NCBI GenBank assembly: GCA_964558295.1
Contig: CAZLDQ010000231.1
Coordinates: 1-8,362 of the forward strand
Length of the DNA: 8,362 nucleotides
Direction: 5' to 3'
Source of the DNA: JBDKTH01 sp964558295
GTDB lineage: Bacteria; Planctomycetota; Planctomycetia; Pirellulales; Thermoguttaceae
The position numbers were made by a program, and so were the translations under genes. Shown here piece after piece: positions 1 through 6,128 of the stretch (the stretch's first letter is position 1; each line of letters opens with the position of its first letter). The notes beneath the pieces were generated by a model. It was not told where the DNA came from and searched no databases. It saw only the letters and a list, made by a program, of their open reading frames with translations.

Positions 1-24
1 GGTTGGGAGAGGACTTGCACCTCC
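1..24 (-). other. tRNA-like 3' fragment (T-arm plus acceptor 3' strand), remnant or chance
   Basis: Read on the minus strand, this stretch gives a 5-bp stem GGAGG/CCTCT (one G-T pair) closing a 7-base loop TGCAAGT, followed by CCCAACC. That has the geometry of a tRNA T-arm followed by the 3' acceptor strand. Loop position 55 is G where T is usual. A full tRNA would need a matching GGTTGGG acceptor strand about 75-90 bases further in; it is absent, and no anticodon arm can be folded there because a terminator occupies that space. So this is at most a fragment, such as an attachment-site duplication left by an integrated element or a decayed tRNA. Chance resemblance is possible. The same bases also form an imperfect 9-bp inverted repeat, 1-9 with 21-29. 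The window edge hides any discriminator base or CCA. Confidence 0.3.
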
Positions 25-49
25 AAACCGTCAAACATGCTCGGCATAC

Positions 50-79
50 AAAAAAAGCCGGACCAAAACGGTCCGGCTT
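50..79 (-). terminator. Rho-independent terminator downstream of the DUF1015 gene
   Basis: On the minus strand a perfect 10-bp stem, AAGCCGGACC/GGTCCGGCTT (70-79 pairing with 55-64), closes a 5-base loop and runs into seven consecutive T (56-50). This is a textbook intrinsic terminator. It lies about 110 bases beyond the DUF1015 stop codon and in the same orientation, so it should end the ahcY-DUF1015 transcript. The plus strand has no T tract after the stem, so it is probably one-directional. Confidence 0.9.
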
Positions 80-188
80 GGATGGCGGATGGTAATGGAA
101 AGAGCGGTCGCGAAGCGGACAAGCACGCTGCACTGTTGTTCGAAACCGCTGACTCCGAGTCTCCAGTGCCTACTCTCCTGTCGCTTAG

Positions 189-1490
189 CTATTCGAGTGG
201 ATTGATTACCAATCCGCTGAGCAGCTTGGGATAGAAGTAGGTACTCTTGGCCGGCATGCGTTCGCCGTGGAGGCTGATGTCGCGGACGTGCTGGACGGTG
301 GCCGGCATGACGAGGGCGGCCATCGGGTACTCGCCGGTCTTGAGGCCGTCGATGACTTCTTGAACCTGGTGGACGTAGCCGGGCTTGGGCAGGTCGTGCA
401 GGCCGAGGAGGTTGTCCATCACCAAGCGATGCAAAAGGGCAACGCCCAGCGACTGCCAGTCCTCGCTGTGGTCGGTGGCCACTTCGGACATCTTGGCCCG
501 ACCAGCCTCGGTCAGCGTGGCGAGCGTCCACCGGTTGTCAGCCTTCGTGAAGAGCGCAATCCGGCCCTGCTCGCCGAGTGTTTCGAGGTCTTCCCAGACG
601 GCGGTAGCCAAATCAGCTCCTTGGCCGGCGTCTTCCGTGCGGAAGCATTCGCCCAGCTTGGCACGGAGCTGCTCGGCGGTCAGTTCGGGCACGCCACGGA
701 ACAGCCGGTGGGTGGGGAGGACGACCAAGCCCGGATCCTCCATGCCGACGAACATCATCAGCACGAAGTTGGCCGGATGCTCGGGCCGAAGGGCGCCGCT
801 GTCGTAAATCTGGTCGCGATATTTCAGGGCAGTCGTGTAGCGGTGATGACCGTCCGCGATAAACAGCGGTTTCGGACCGATAAGCTTCGAGAGGGTAGAG
901 ATCGTGCCAACGTCGGTCACCGGCCAAATCCGGTTGATCACGCCAAGGTGGTCGACGGCCACCAGCGGCGTCTTGTCGGCCACCGCCGCATCCAACAGGT
1001 TCTGGGCCTCATTGGTCGGGTCGGGGTAAAGGCCGAAGATCTGACTCAGATTTGCCTTGCACACGGCCGTGAGCATCAGCCGGTCGACGATCGGGCCAGG
1101 CATCGTCTCTTCGTGCGGGAAGACCTTGCCCTCGCCGAATGGCTCCAGCCGCATCCGCGCCATGAACCCGCGGCGCACGAAGGACTCATTGCCGACCGTG
1201 AACTCCTGGTGATAGACGTAGATGGCCGGATCCGCCTCGGTGAACAGGGCGCCTTCGTCCTGCCAGTTCTTGAGAAACCGCTTTGCCCGGGTGTAACGGT
1301 TGCTCACTTCGTCGTCCGACGGCTCCTGGCGGTTGAGAATCAGCCGGACCACATTGCAGGGGTGTTTGCGGTAGAGTGCCTCTTGCAGTTCGGGGCCGAT
1401 CACGTCATAGGGAGGTGCGACCACATCGCTCAACGAGCCAACGTGGCCCAGGTCGTAACGGATTCCACGGAACGCTTGAATCTCTGGCAT
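189..1490 (-). CDS. DUF1015 family protein, function unknown
   Basis: A 433-residue protein recognised as the DUF1015 family (COG4198-type), full length from MPEIQAFRG to the TAG stop. Conserved family blocks are visible: VAPPYDVI (residues 24-31), VFPHEETMPGP (about 123-133), IADGHHRYTTAL (about 211-222) and a VVLPTHRLF block further on. There is no signal peptide or membrane segment, so it should be cytosolic. The biochemical role is not established. Family members often sit next to serine biosynthesis genes; here the upstream neighbour is ahcY in the same orientation, 171 bp away. The DGHHR and PHEE motifs resemble those of ParB/sulfiredoxin-fold proteins, a group that includes the archaeal free-serine kinase SerK; this likeness is only suggestive. 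The ATG start is preceded by a weak AAGAGA element about 7 bases away and is fixed mainly by the conserved N-terminus. A long open frame on the opposite strand (267-1520) is a shadow of this gene. Confidence 0.9.
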   Translation of the reverse strand: MPEIQAFRGIRYDLGHVGSLSDVVAPPYDVIGPELQEALYRKHPCNVVRLILNRQEPSDDEVSNRYTRAKRFLKNWQDEGALFTEADPAIYVYHQEFTVGNESFVRRGFMARMRLEPFGEGKVFPHEETMPGPIVDRLMLTAVCKANLSQIFGLYPDPTNEAQNLLDAAVADKTPLVAVDHLGVINRIWPVTDVGTISTLSKLIGPKPLFIADGHHRYTTALKYRDQIYDSGALRPEHPANFVLMMFVGMEDPGLVVLPTHRLFRGVPELTAEQLRAKLGECFRTEDAGQGADLATAVWEDLETLGEQGRIALFTKADNRWTLATLTEAGRAKMSEVATDHSEDWQSLGVALLHRLVMDNLLGLHDLPKPGYVHQVQEVIDGLKTGEYPMAALVMPATVQHVRDISLHGERMPAKSTYFYPKLLSGLVINPLE

Positions 1491-1533
1491 GGTAATCTCT
1501 TGGCAGACGGTGCGGGATGAGAGGAGGAAAGTC

Positions 1534-1634
1534 TTCAGGGTTCAGGGCTCGGGGTCCAGAGTTCAGGAGCCGCGTCCAGAGCCAACCGGCCGGAAACGGA
1601 ATCCTGAACCCTGAACCCTGACCCCTGAACCCTG
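1534..1634. repeat. CCCTGAA heptamer repeats forming a long inverted repeat
   Basis: In the gap between the ahcY stop and the DUF1015 start, the motif CCCTGAA recurs about four and a half times in tandem at 1603-1634 with small slips (units of 6 to 8 bases). The complementary TTCAGGG occurs twice at 1534-1547. Positions 1534-1546 and 1603-1615 are a perfect 13-bp inverted repeat with a 56-base spacer, so the transcript could fold into a stem. Inside the spacer, GTCCAGAG occurs twice (1554-1561 and 1574-1581). No T tract follows, so it is not a typical intrinsic terminator. Possible roles are a mobile or REP-like intergenic repeat, or an mRNA-stabilising or attenuating hairpin between two co-directional genes. 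The repeat is directly visible; its role is unknown. Confidence 0.8.
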
Positions 1635-1661
1635 CGGCTCAGGCTCAGGGCCTCAATGATC

Positions 1662-3089
1662 TTAATAACGATAGTGGTCCGGCTTGAAGGGCCCGTTGAC
1701 CGGAACGCCCAGGTACTGGGCCTGACTCTCGGTCAGCTTGGTGAGCTTCACGCCGAGCATGTCGAGATGCAACCGGGCCACTTCTTCGTCGAGCTTCTTG
1801 GGCAGGGTGTGGACGCCCAGCGGGTAGTTCTCCGCTTCAGTCCACAGGGCGATCTGGGCCAACACCTGGTTGGTGAAGGAATTGGACATCACAAACGACG
1901 GGTGCCCTTCGGCACAGCCGAGATTCACCAGCCGACCTTCGGCCAACACGAACAGTGAGCGGCCGTTGGGCAGCGTGTACTTGTCCACGAGCGGCTTGAT
2001 GTTTGTCCGCTTGATCCCCTTGGTCGTGTTGAGCCAGTGGACGTCAATCTCCAGGTCGAAGTGGCCGATGTTGCAGACGATCGCTCCTTCGGGCATCTTT
2101 TCAAAATGCTCGCCACGGATAACGTCGCGACAGCCGGTAGCCGTGATAAAAAGGTTACCCTGCGAAGCGGCCTCTTCCATGGTAACAACTTCAAAACCTT
2201 CCATCGCCGCCTGCAGAGCACAGATCGGGTCGATCTCTGTGATCAGCACGCGGGCGCCGTAGCTGCGCATCGACTGAGCACACCCCTTGCCAACGTCGCC
2301 GTAGCCGGCCACGACTGCCACCTTGCCGGCCACCATCACACCGGTCGCCCGCTTGATCCCGTCGGCCAGCGACTCGCGGCAGCCGTAGAGGTTGTCGAAC
2401 TTGCTCTTGGTCACCGAGTCGTTGACGTTGATCGCCGTGAAGAGCAACTTGCCGCGGTTGGCCATGTCGTACAACCGGTGAACGCCCGTGGTCGTCTCCT
2501 CACTGACGCCGACAATGCCTTTGGCCATGCGAGTAAACCGCTGCGGGTCTTCGGCGAGGCTCCGCTGGAGGGTTGTCAGAAGGGCCCGTTCCTCCTCGTG
2601 GCCAGCCTTGGCCGGATCGGGAACCGCTCCCTGCTTCTCGAACTCGACGCCCTTGTGTAGCAGGAGGGTCAGATCGCCGCCATCGTCGAGCAACAGATTC
2701 GGCCCTTCACCATCCTCAAAGCTCTGCACCTGGGTCAAGATGTTGTCCCAATAGTCTTGGAGACGTTCCCCTTTCCAGGCGAACACCGGAATGCCACGTG
2801 CAGCGATTGCTGCGGCCGCCTGATCCTGAGTAGAGTAGATATTGCAGCTCGTCCAGGTCACCTTGGCGCCGAGTTCCACCAGGGTCTCGATCAGCACGGC
2901 CGTCTCGATTGTCATGTGCAAGCAGCCGGCGATCCGGGCACCGGTCAGGGGTTTGCTCGTGCCGTACTTCTTCCGCAGGGCCATCAGGCCAGGCATCTCA
3001 TGCTCGGCCATCTCGATCTCTTTGCGTCCCCAATCGGCCAATGAGATGTCTGCAATCTTGTAAGGCAACTTCGTTTCGACCTGCGCCAC
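1662..3089 (-). CDS. ahcY: S-adenosylhomocysteinase (adenosylhomocysteinase)
   Basis: The enzyme reversibly splits S-adenosyl-L-homocysteine into adenosine and homocysteine using bound NAD, clearing the inhibitory product of SAM-dependent methylation. It acts in the cytosol as an oligomer. With the start chosen here the protein is 475 residues. Residues matching the human active site are present: His58 in GCLHMTIETA, the Asp135-Asp136 pair in LLDDGGDLT, Glu197-Glu198 in VSEETTTGVH, and Lys228, Asp232 and Cys237 in TKSKFDNLYGC. The NAD-binding loop GYGDVGKG is at 262-269 and the C-terminus is the typical KPDHYRY. An insertion of roughly 40 residues after the DDGGDLT block marks the long bacterial form. 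The open frame extends upstream to 3164, but AAGGAGG lies six bases before a GTG at 3089 and the conserved protein begins there, so the GTG is preferred. A promoter lies just upstream. The DUF1015 gene follows. Confidence 0.97.
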   Translation of the reverse strand: MAQVETKLPYKIADISLADWGRKEIEMAEHEMPGLMALRKKYGTSKPLTGARIAGCLHMTIETAVLIETLVELGAKVTWTSCNIYSTQDQAAAAIAARGIPVFAWKGERLQDYWDNILTQVQSFEDGEGPNLLLDDGGDLTLLLHKGVEFEKQGAVPDPAKAGHEEERALLTTLQRSLAEDPQRFTRMAKGIVGVSEETTTGVHRLYDMANRGKLLFTAINVNDSVTKSKFDNLYGCRESLADGIKRATGVMVAGKVAVVAGYGDVGKGCAQSMRSYGARVLITEIDPICALQAAMEGFEVVTMEEAASQGNLFITATGCRDVIRGEHFEKMPEGAIVCNIGHFDLEIDVHWLNTTKGIKRTNIKPLVDKYTLPNGRSLFVLAEGRLVNLGCAEGHPSFVMSNSFTNQVLAQIALWTEAENYPLGVHTLPKKLDEEVARLHLDMLGVKLTKLTESQAQYLGVPVNGPFKPDHYRY

Positions 3090-3095
3090 AACGCT

Positions 3096-3102
3096 CCTCC
3101 TT
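3096..3102 (-). promoter_or_regulatory. Strong ribosome-binding site deciding the ahcY GTG start
   Basis: On the minus strand AAGGAGG is followed six bases later by GTG at 3089. It is the best Shine-Dalgarno site in the window and rules against the longer open frame beginning at 3164, whose first 25 residues do not resemble the family. Confidence 0.85.
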
Positions 3103-3104
3103 AA

Positions 3105-3136
3105 ATGGGCACCGAAAAGGACTAGAATTTGCCCAT
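3105..3136. promoter_or_regulatory. Inverted repeat ATGGGCA/TGCCCAT overlapping the ahcY -10 region
   Basis: A perfect 7-bp inverted repeat (3105-3111 and 3130-3136) with an 18-base spacer lies between the ahcY promoter and its ribosome-binding site. One arm overlaps the first bases after, and the edge of, the predicted -10 element. It could be an operator for a repressor of ahcY, or a small leader hairpin. The expected leader is only about 40 bases, too short for an SAH riboswitch, and no conserved riboswitch core was recognised. Confidence 0.3.
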
Positions 3137-3164
3137 CATACGAACATCGGCCCCAAGTTGACAA
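3135..3164 (-). promoter_or_regulatory. Sigma70-like promoter of ahcY
   Basis: On the minus strand TTGTCA (3164-3159) and TATGAT (3140-3135) are separated by 18 bases; each differs from consensus at one position. Transcription would start near 3128, giving a leader of roughly 40 bases before the ahcY GTG. The site is in the trpF-ahcY gap, so ahcY can be expressed independently of trpF. Confidence 0.6.
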
Positions 3165-3339
3165 GGGACCGTGAGCCTACAGCCTGGAGAGATCAGCTAG
3201 CGCCGATGCTAGTCGAACGGCGAGACGTGCCAGGGGGAAGGCTTCCACTCGCCCGCGGTACTCCGTCTATCAGGAACACCGCCTTAAGATATGACGCCCG
3301 CTTGCAACTTCCCGAGTGTCCTGCCGAATGCCCAGAATC

Positions 3340-3997
3340 TTACGAGTCGGAAGAGCAGGCATCAAAGGCAGCCCGGGCTACCGCGACAAACTGCTGAACC
3401 AGTGCAGCATCCTTCCGGCCGGGAGTCGACTCAACGCCACTGGCCGTATCGACCGCTTTCGGATGCACGGCGTGGATGGCTGCGCCCACATTGGCTGGGG
3501 TCAGTCCACCAGCCAGGATCAGCGGCGGATTGTTCGAGGAATACTCTTTGATAACCCCCCAATCGGCAACCTGGCCTGTGCCACCGTAGGCGCCTCGGAC
3601 GAGGGCATCGACCAACACCATCTGAGGCACCCCCCCCAATTGATGGCATCGCGTCAAATAGCGTTCGATCGGCTGAAGCCCCTCGGCCCCCACGCGAAAC
3701 GCGCGNNNNNNNNNNTAAGTCCAGAAGAAACTCTGGCGGCTCGTCGCCATGGAGTTGGATGAGATCCAGGCCCAGGCAATCGAACATGGCGCAAACCTCT
3801 TCGGCCGTAGCGTTGACGAACAACCCGACCTTCACGACTGATCGAGGCACCGCCTGAACAACCGCTTCAGCCTGATCAGGGGCAAGCCAACGAGGACTGC
3901 GGGGATAGAAATTCAGCCCGATCGCATCTGCCCCCGCTTGGATGACAAGCTTGGCATCGTCGATCGTTTTGACCCCGCAGATCTTGACCCGGAACAT
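3340..3997 (-). CDS. trpF: Phosphoribosylanthranilate isomerase, interrupted by an assembly gap
   Basis: TrpF catalyses the Amadori rearrangement of N-(5-phosphoribosyl)anthranilate to CdRP, the third step of tryptophan synthesis from chorismate, on a cytosolic (beta/alpha)8 barrel. Family blocks occur in order: VKICGVK with Cys7 as the expected catalytic base, GADAIGLNFYPRSPR, VGLFVN, DLIQLHGDEPPEF, then after the gap RAFRVG, LVDALVRGAYGGTG with the expected acid Asp, LILAGGLTPANV, and VDTASGVESTPGRKD. The visible part is 94 residues before and 121 after the 10 N. Both flanks end exactly on codon boundaries, so the apparent frameshift comes from the N run length (10 is not a multiple of three), not from a mutation. 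The start at 3997 is preferred over an in-frame ATG at 4036 that overlaps the upstream gene. Other trp genes are not in the window, so trpF is solitary here. Confidence 0.93.
3706..3715. other. Assembly gap (10 N) inside trpF
   Basis: Ten unresolved bases fall in the trpF reading frame. The flanking codons read LLDL before and RAFRVG after, and related proteins usually have a few residues between these blocks, so the true length is probably 9 or 12 bases or another multiple of three. Confidence 0.98.
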
Positions 3998-4005
3998 GGT
4001 CCTGT

Positions 4006-4392
4006 TTATCTCGTGGGTGGGAGGCGACGCAACCAATGATCGAATCGTAGCAGTTCAAGTGTCTGAGGAAGCATGTCGGGCCAACCGAGCAGACCAAGCG
4101 GAATAATCCACCAGTTGGCAGAGGCTGGCGGGATTACCTCCTGGAAGCGGCTACGATGATTCCAAACGCAGTCGATGCCGAAACAGAATACCCCGACAAG
4201 CAATCCAGCAAGCCCCCAGACGGCGACAATTCGCCACCACGGTTCCACCAGGAACAACAACACCAGCACGATGTAGCTCAGCAATACGGTTGCATTGCGA
4301 ATCAAGCGTACGCGACGGTGGACAGACAAGGAGACCAGCACACTCACTGCCGTGGCTACGGCCAAACAGAGATATAAATCAACCGCTTTCAT
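4006..4392 (-). CDS. Small multi-pass membrane protein, unknown function
   Basis: I do not recognise this family. From the ATG at 4392 it is 128 residues, beginning MKAVDLYLCLAVATAV. Hydrophobic stretches are seen at roughly residues 4-22, 34-48 and 52-70, with a weaker one (WWIIPLGLLGW) at about 93-103, so three or four membrane spans are likely. A basic linker HRRVRLIRN separates the first two and the tail ends in RRLPPTR. The open frame extends to an ATG at 4476, but GAGAGG lies nine bases before 4392 and the hydrophobic part starts there, so the shorter form is preferred. Its stop is 8 bp before the trpF start on the same strand, suggesting co-transcription. Whether it is functionally linked to tryptophan synthesis cannot be told. 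Good length and membrane pattern, but no known motif. Confidence 0.65.
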   Translation of the reverse strand: MKAVDLYLCLAVATAVSVLVSLSVHRRVRLIRNATVLLSYIVLVLLFLVEPWWRIVAVWGLAGLLVGVFCFGIDCVWNHRSRFQEVIPPASANWWIIPLGLLGWPDMLPQTLELLRFDHWLRRLPPTR

Positions 4393-4546
4393 TCGCCAGA
4401 ACCTCTCGAACTGCGGCATGTCCCCTGCCAATTTGTCGAGACTCACTAGTTTCTCTAATCGGGATATCGCCCGCAATTGCCTCTAAAACAATGCCTTCGA
4501 ATCGTCCAGATTTCAAGAGGATGGGCAAGGGCGGTCGACGTCGAGA

Positions 4547-5875
4547 ATGGGATGGTCGGCGCGGCTGACCATATTTTCGGATCATTCGTTGATCGCAAGG
4601 CGCATGAGCCAGGCTCCCCAGAGAATTCGCCTCCGCACGCAGCGAGGTCCCCGTTTGGGGATCTGTTTGATCGCTTTCCTTCTCGGGGGCGGAGTATCCG
4701 CCTACGTAGGGTATGCGAAGCTAGGCCACCAGCAGTACACATCCCAAGCCCAGGTGTGCTATGAGTTCCCAGGGATAGCAGGTCCGCCGCCACTTGGGAC
4801 GTTGCCGAGTCTGGCCGAGGCTGAACAACAGATCCTGGAGCCGGCTAGTCTCACCGAGGCTTGGCATTTTGCAAGTTCTGAGGGGGGCAAGAAGATGCTT
4901 AGCGAGGCCGAGCTCGGACAATTACGTCACCGAATCCGCATCGTCGGCGAGGGCTCGCCGCAGCGGCCGGTGCTTACCTTCCATTATTTGGATGACGACG
5001 CGGCGCGCGCGGTTCGCTTCGTTAACCATCTAGCCGAACGGTACGCCGCCGGCCAACGTGCGCGGTGGACGGACGTATCACGGAGCTATCAGGACACCCG
5101 TCAGGCGACCGAGCAAGCCCGGCGGGAGTATCAAGAGGCCACGACTCGATTAGCGGCATTTCAGAAGCAACAGGACGAGGCCGCAATCCACTCGAGCGAC
5201 TCACCACGTCAACCCGACTTGTCGCCTGCGCCGGCCATGGTGGACAATCCCGCTTGGCTGGACCTCGATCGACAACTGGCGACACTCAGCCAGCGTCGTT
5301 CACAACTACTGATCGATCGGACGCCGGCGCATCCAGAAGTTCAGTATGTCGAGGCGCAAATTGACGCCCTACGTGAAGCACAGGCCAAGGTGCCGCGACA
5401 GATCCCTAATCCAACGGGACAGCGTGAAGCCCCTTCGACGCCCCCTGCAACGACTCTCGGTCATATTCTCTCCCCAGCGAACGTAGCAGAGCGGGCCCAG
5501 GCCGCTGCTCAATTGGCGACCCTGCACGTAGCCGTCGAACAAGCAAAACAGAAGCTTGATCAACTTACGCAAGCCGAGCGCCGGGCGTGGCAGCGCCAGC
5601 AGGCCGCGCCGCAAATCGCCGTTCAGTTGGCCAGTCACAGCCAAGTCGCAGGCAAACTTCCTGGATTCTCATCGCGGCTGGCAGGGATTGCATTGGGCGG
5701 GGGGGTGCTCCCCGCAATTATCACGGGCCTGCTCACAGTTGGCTGGCGTCGCGATCGTCCGGTCAGCGCACTGGCTGAGGTTCAATCGCTGATGCCGGTC
5801 CCGATTGTCGGCGTAATCTCCTTGGCCGGACCAGAGCATTGGCGGCGGCGGTCCCTCTCAGGGGGATCAAAGTAA
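4547..5875 (+). CDS. GumC/Wzz-like polysaccharide chain-length determinant or export protein
   Basis: A 442-residue inner-membrane protein with the layout of Wzz/GumC polysaccharide co-polymerases: a basic N-terminus, membrane span 1 at about 37-57, a long periplasmic part rich in Gln, Ala and Arg with coiled-coil stretches (about 165-205 and 310-365), and membrane span 2 at about 378-398. The cytosolic tail contains VQSLMPVPIVGVIS, resembling the segment that follows the second span in GumC and BY-kinase proteins (usual pattern LxxLxxLPVLGxIP). Such proteins set chain length or assist export of capsule or exopolysaccharide. No Walker motifs are present, so it lacks the fused tyrosine kinase domain and would need a separate partner, not seen here. 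A Pro-rich linker lies at about 283-305. An in-frame ATG at 4604 (423 residues) is an equally possible start; AAGG lies only 3 bases before it. The gene is divergent from the membrane gene and trpF on its left. Confidence 0.75.
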   Translation: MGWSARLTIFSDHSLIARRMSQAPQRIRLRTQRGPRLGICLIAFLLGGGVSAYVGYAKLGHQQYTSQAQVCYEFPGIAGPPPLGTLPSLAEAEQQILEPASLTEAWHFASSEGGKKMLSEAELGQLRHRIRIVGEGSPQRPVLTFHYLDDDAARAVRFVNHLAERYAAGQRARWTDVSRSYQDTRQATEQARREYQEATTRLAAFQKQQDEAAIHSSDSPRQPDLSPAPAMVDNPAWLDLDRQLATLSQRRSQLLIDRTPAHPEVQYVEAQIDALREAQAKVPRQIPNPTGQREAPSTPPATTLGHILSPANVAERAQAAAQLATLHVAVEQAKQKLDQLTQAERRAWQRQQAAPQIAVQLASHSQVAGKLPGFSSRLAGIALGGGVLPAIITGLLTVGWRRDRPVSALAEVQSLMPVPIVGVISLAGPEHWRRRSLSGGSK

Positions 5876-6128
5876 GCCTGCTTCATCCATGAGGCCAGGT
5901 AACTGGGGGATGTGCCACGACGGTGCGATTTCTGTCCTGGGCTCTTGCTTCTCTCACACCTCGCTCGAACAATGGCTCAAATAGAGGGCCACATTTCTGT
6001 CCTCTTCACGGTCTAGCCTGTTCTGGTTAGGGCAATGCTCCAGGAACAAACAAGAAAGACTCCTAGAGGAGGTCCGGTTCAGATCCTGTGGTTTTTGCAA
6101 TACACTCACCTCATTTCTGCGTTGTCTC
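5876..6128. other. Gene-free spacer with an 11-bp direct repeat, upstream of the kinase
   Basis: This 253-bp gap has no convincing coding frame. ATTTCTGTCCT occurs at 5928-5938 and again at 5993-6003, and its first seven bases recur at 6113-6119 just before the kinase start. The spacing (65 and 120 bases) fits no obvious helical phasing. No clear promoter, intrinsic terminator or RNA gene was recognised, although the kinase promoter should lie here. Confidence 0.4.

Noticed and set aside
267..1520. Plus-strand open frame of 417 codons opposite the DUF1015 gene
   Set aside because: It is a mirror frame of a well-conserved gene in GC-rich DNA. The protein has no recognisable motif and is rich in His, Val, Arg and Gly in the manner of shadow frames.
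1534..1634. CRISPR array
   Set aside because: The repeat units are 6-8 bases in direct tandem without spacers, unlike CRISPR repeats of about 24-37 bases with unique spacers.
2037..2660. Plus-strand open frame of 207 codons opposite ahcY
   Set aside because: It lies entirely within the unmistakable ahcY coding sequence, with no motif of its own.
3090..3164. N-terminal extension of ahcY from the ATG at 3164
   Set aside because: The added 25 residues do not match the family and overlap the predicted promoter, and a strong AAGGAGG site points to the GTG at 3089.
3090..3339. SAH or other riboswitch in the ahcY leader, or a trpF terminator
   Set aside because: The leader after the predicted promoter is about 40 bases and no conserved riboswitch core is seen. 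Small inverted repeats such as the CTAGC/GCTAG pair near 3197-3213 have no T tract.
3340..3997. trpF as a frameshifted pseudogene
   Set aside because: The frame change coincides exactly with the run of 10 N, and both halves are conserved and end on codon boundaries.
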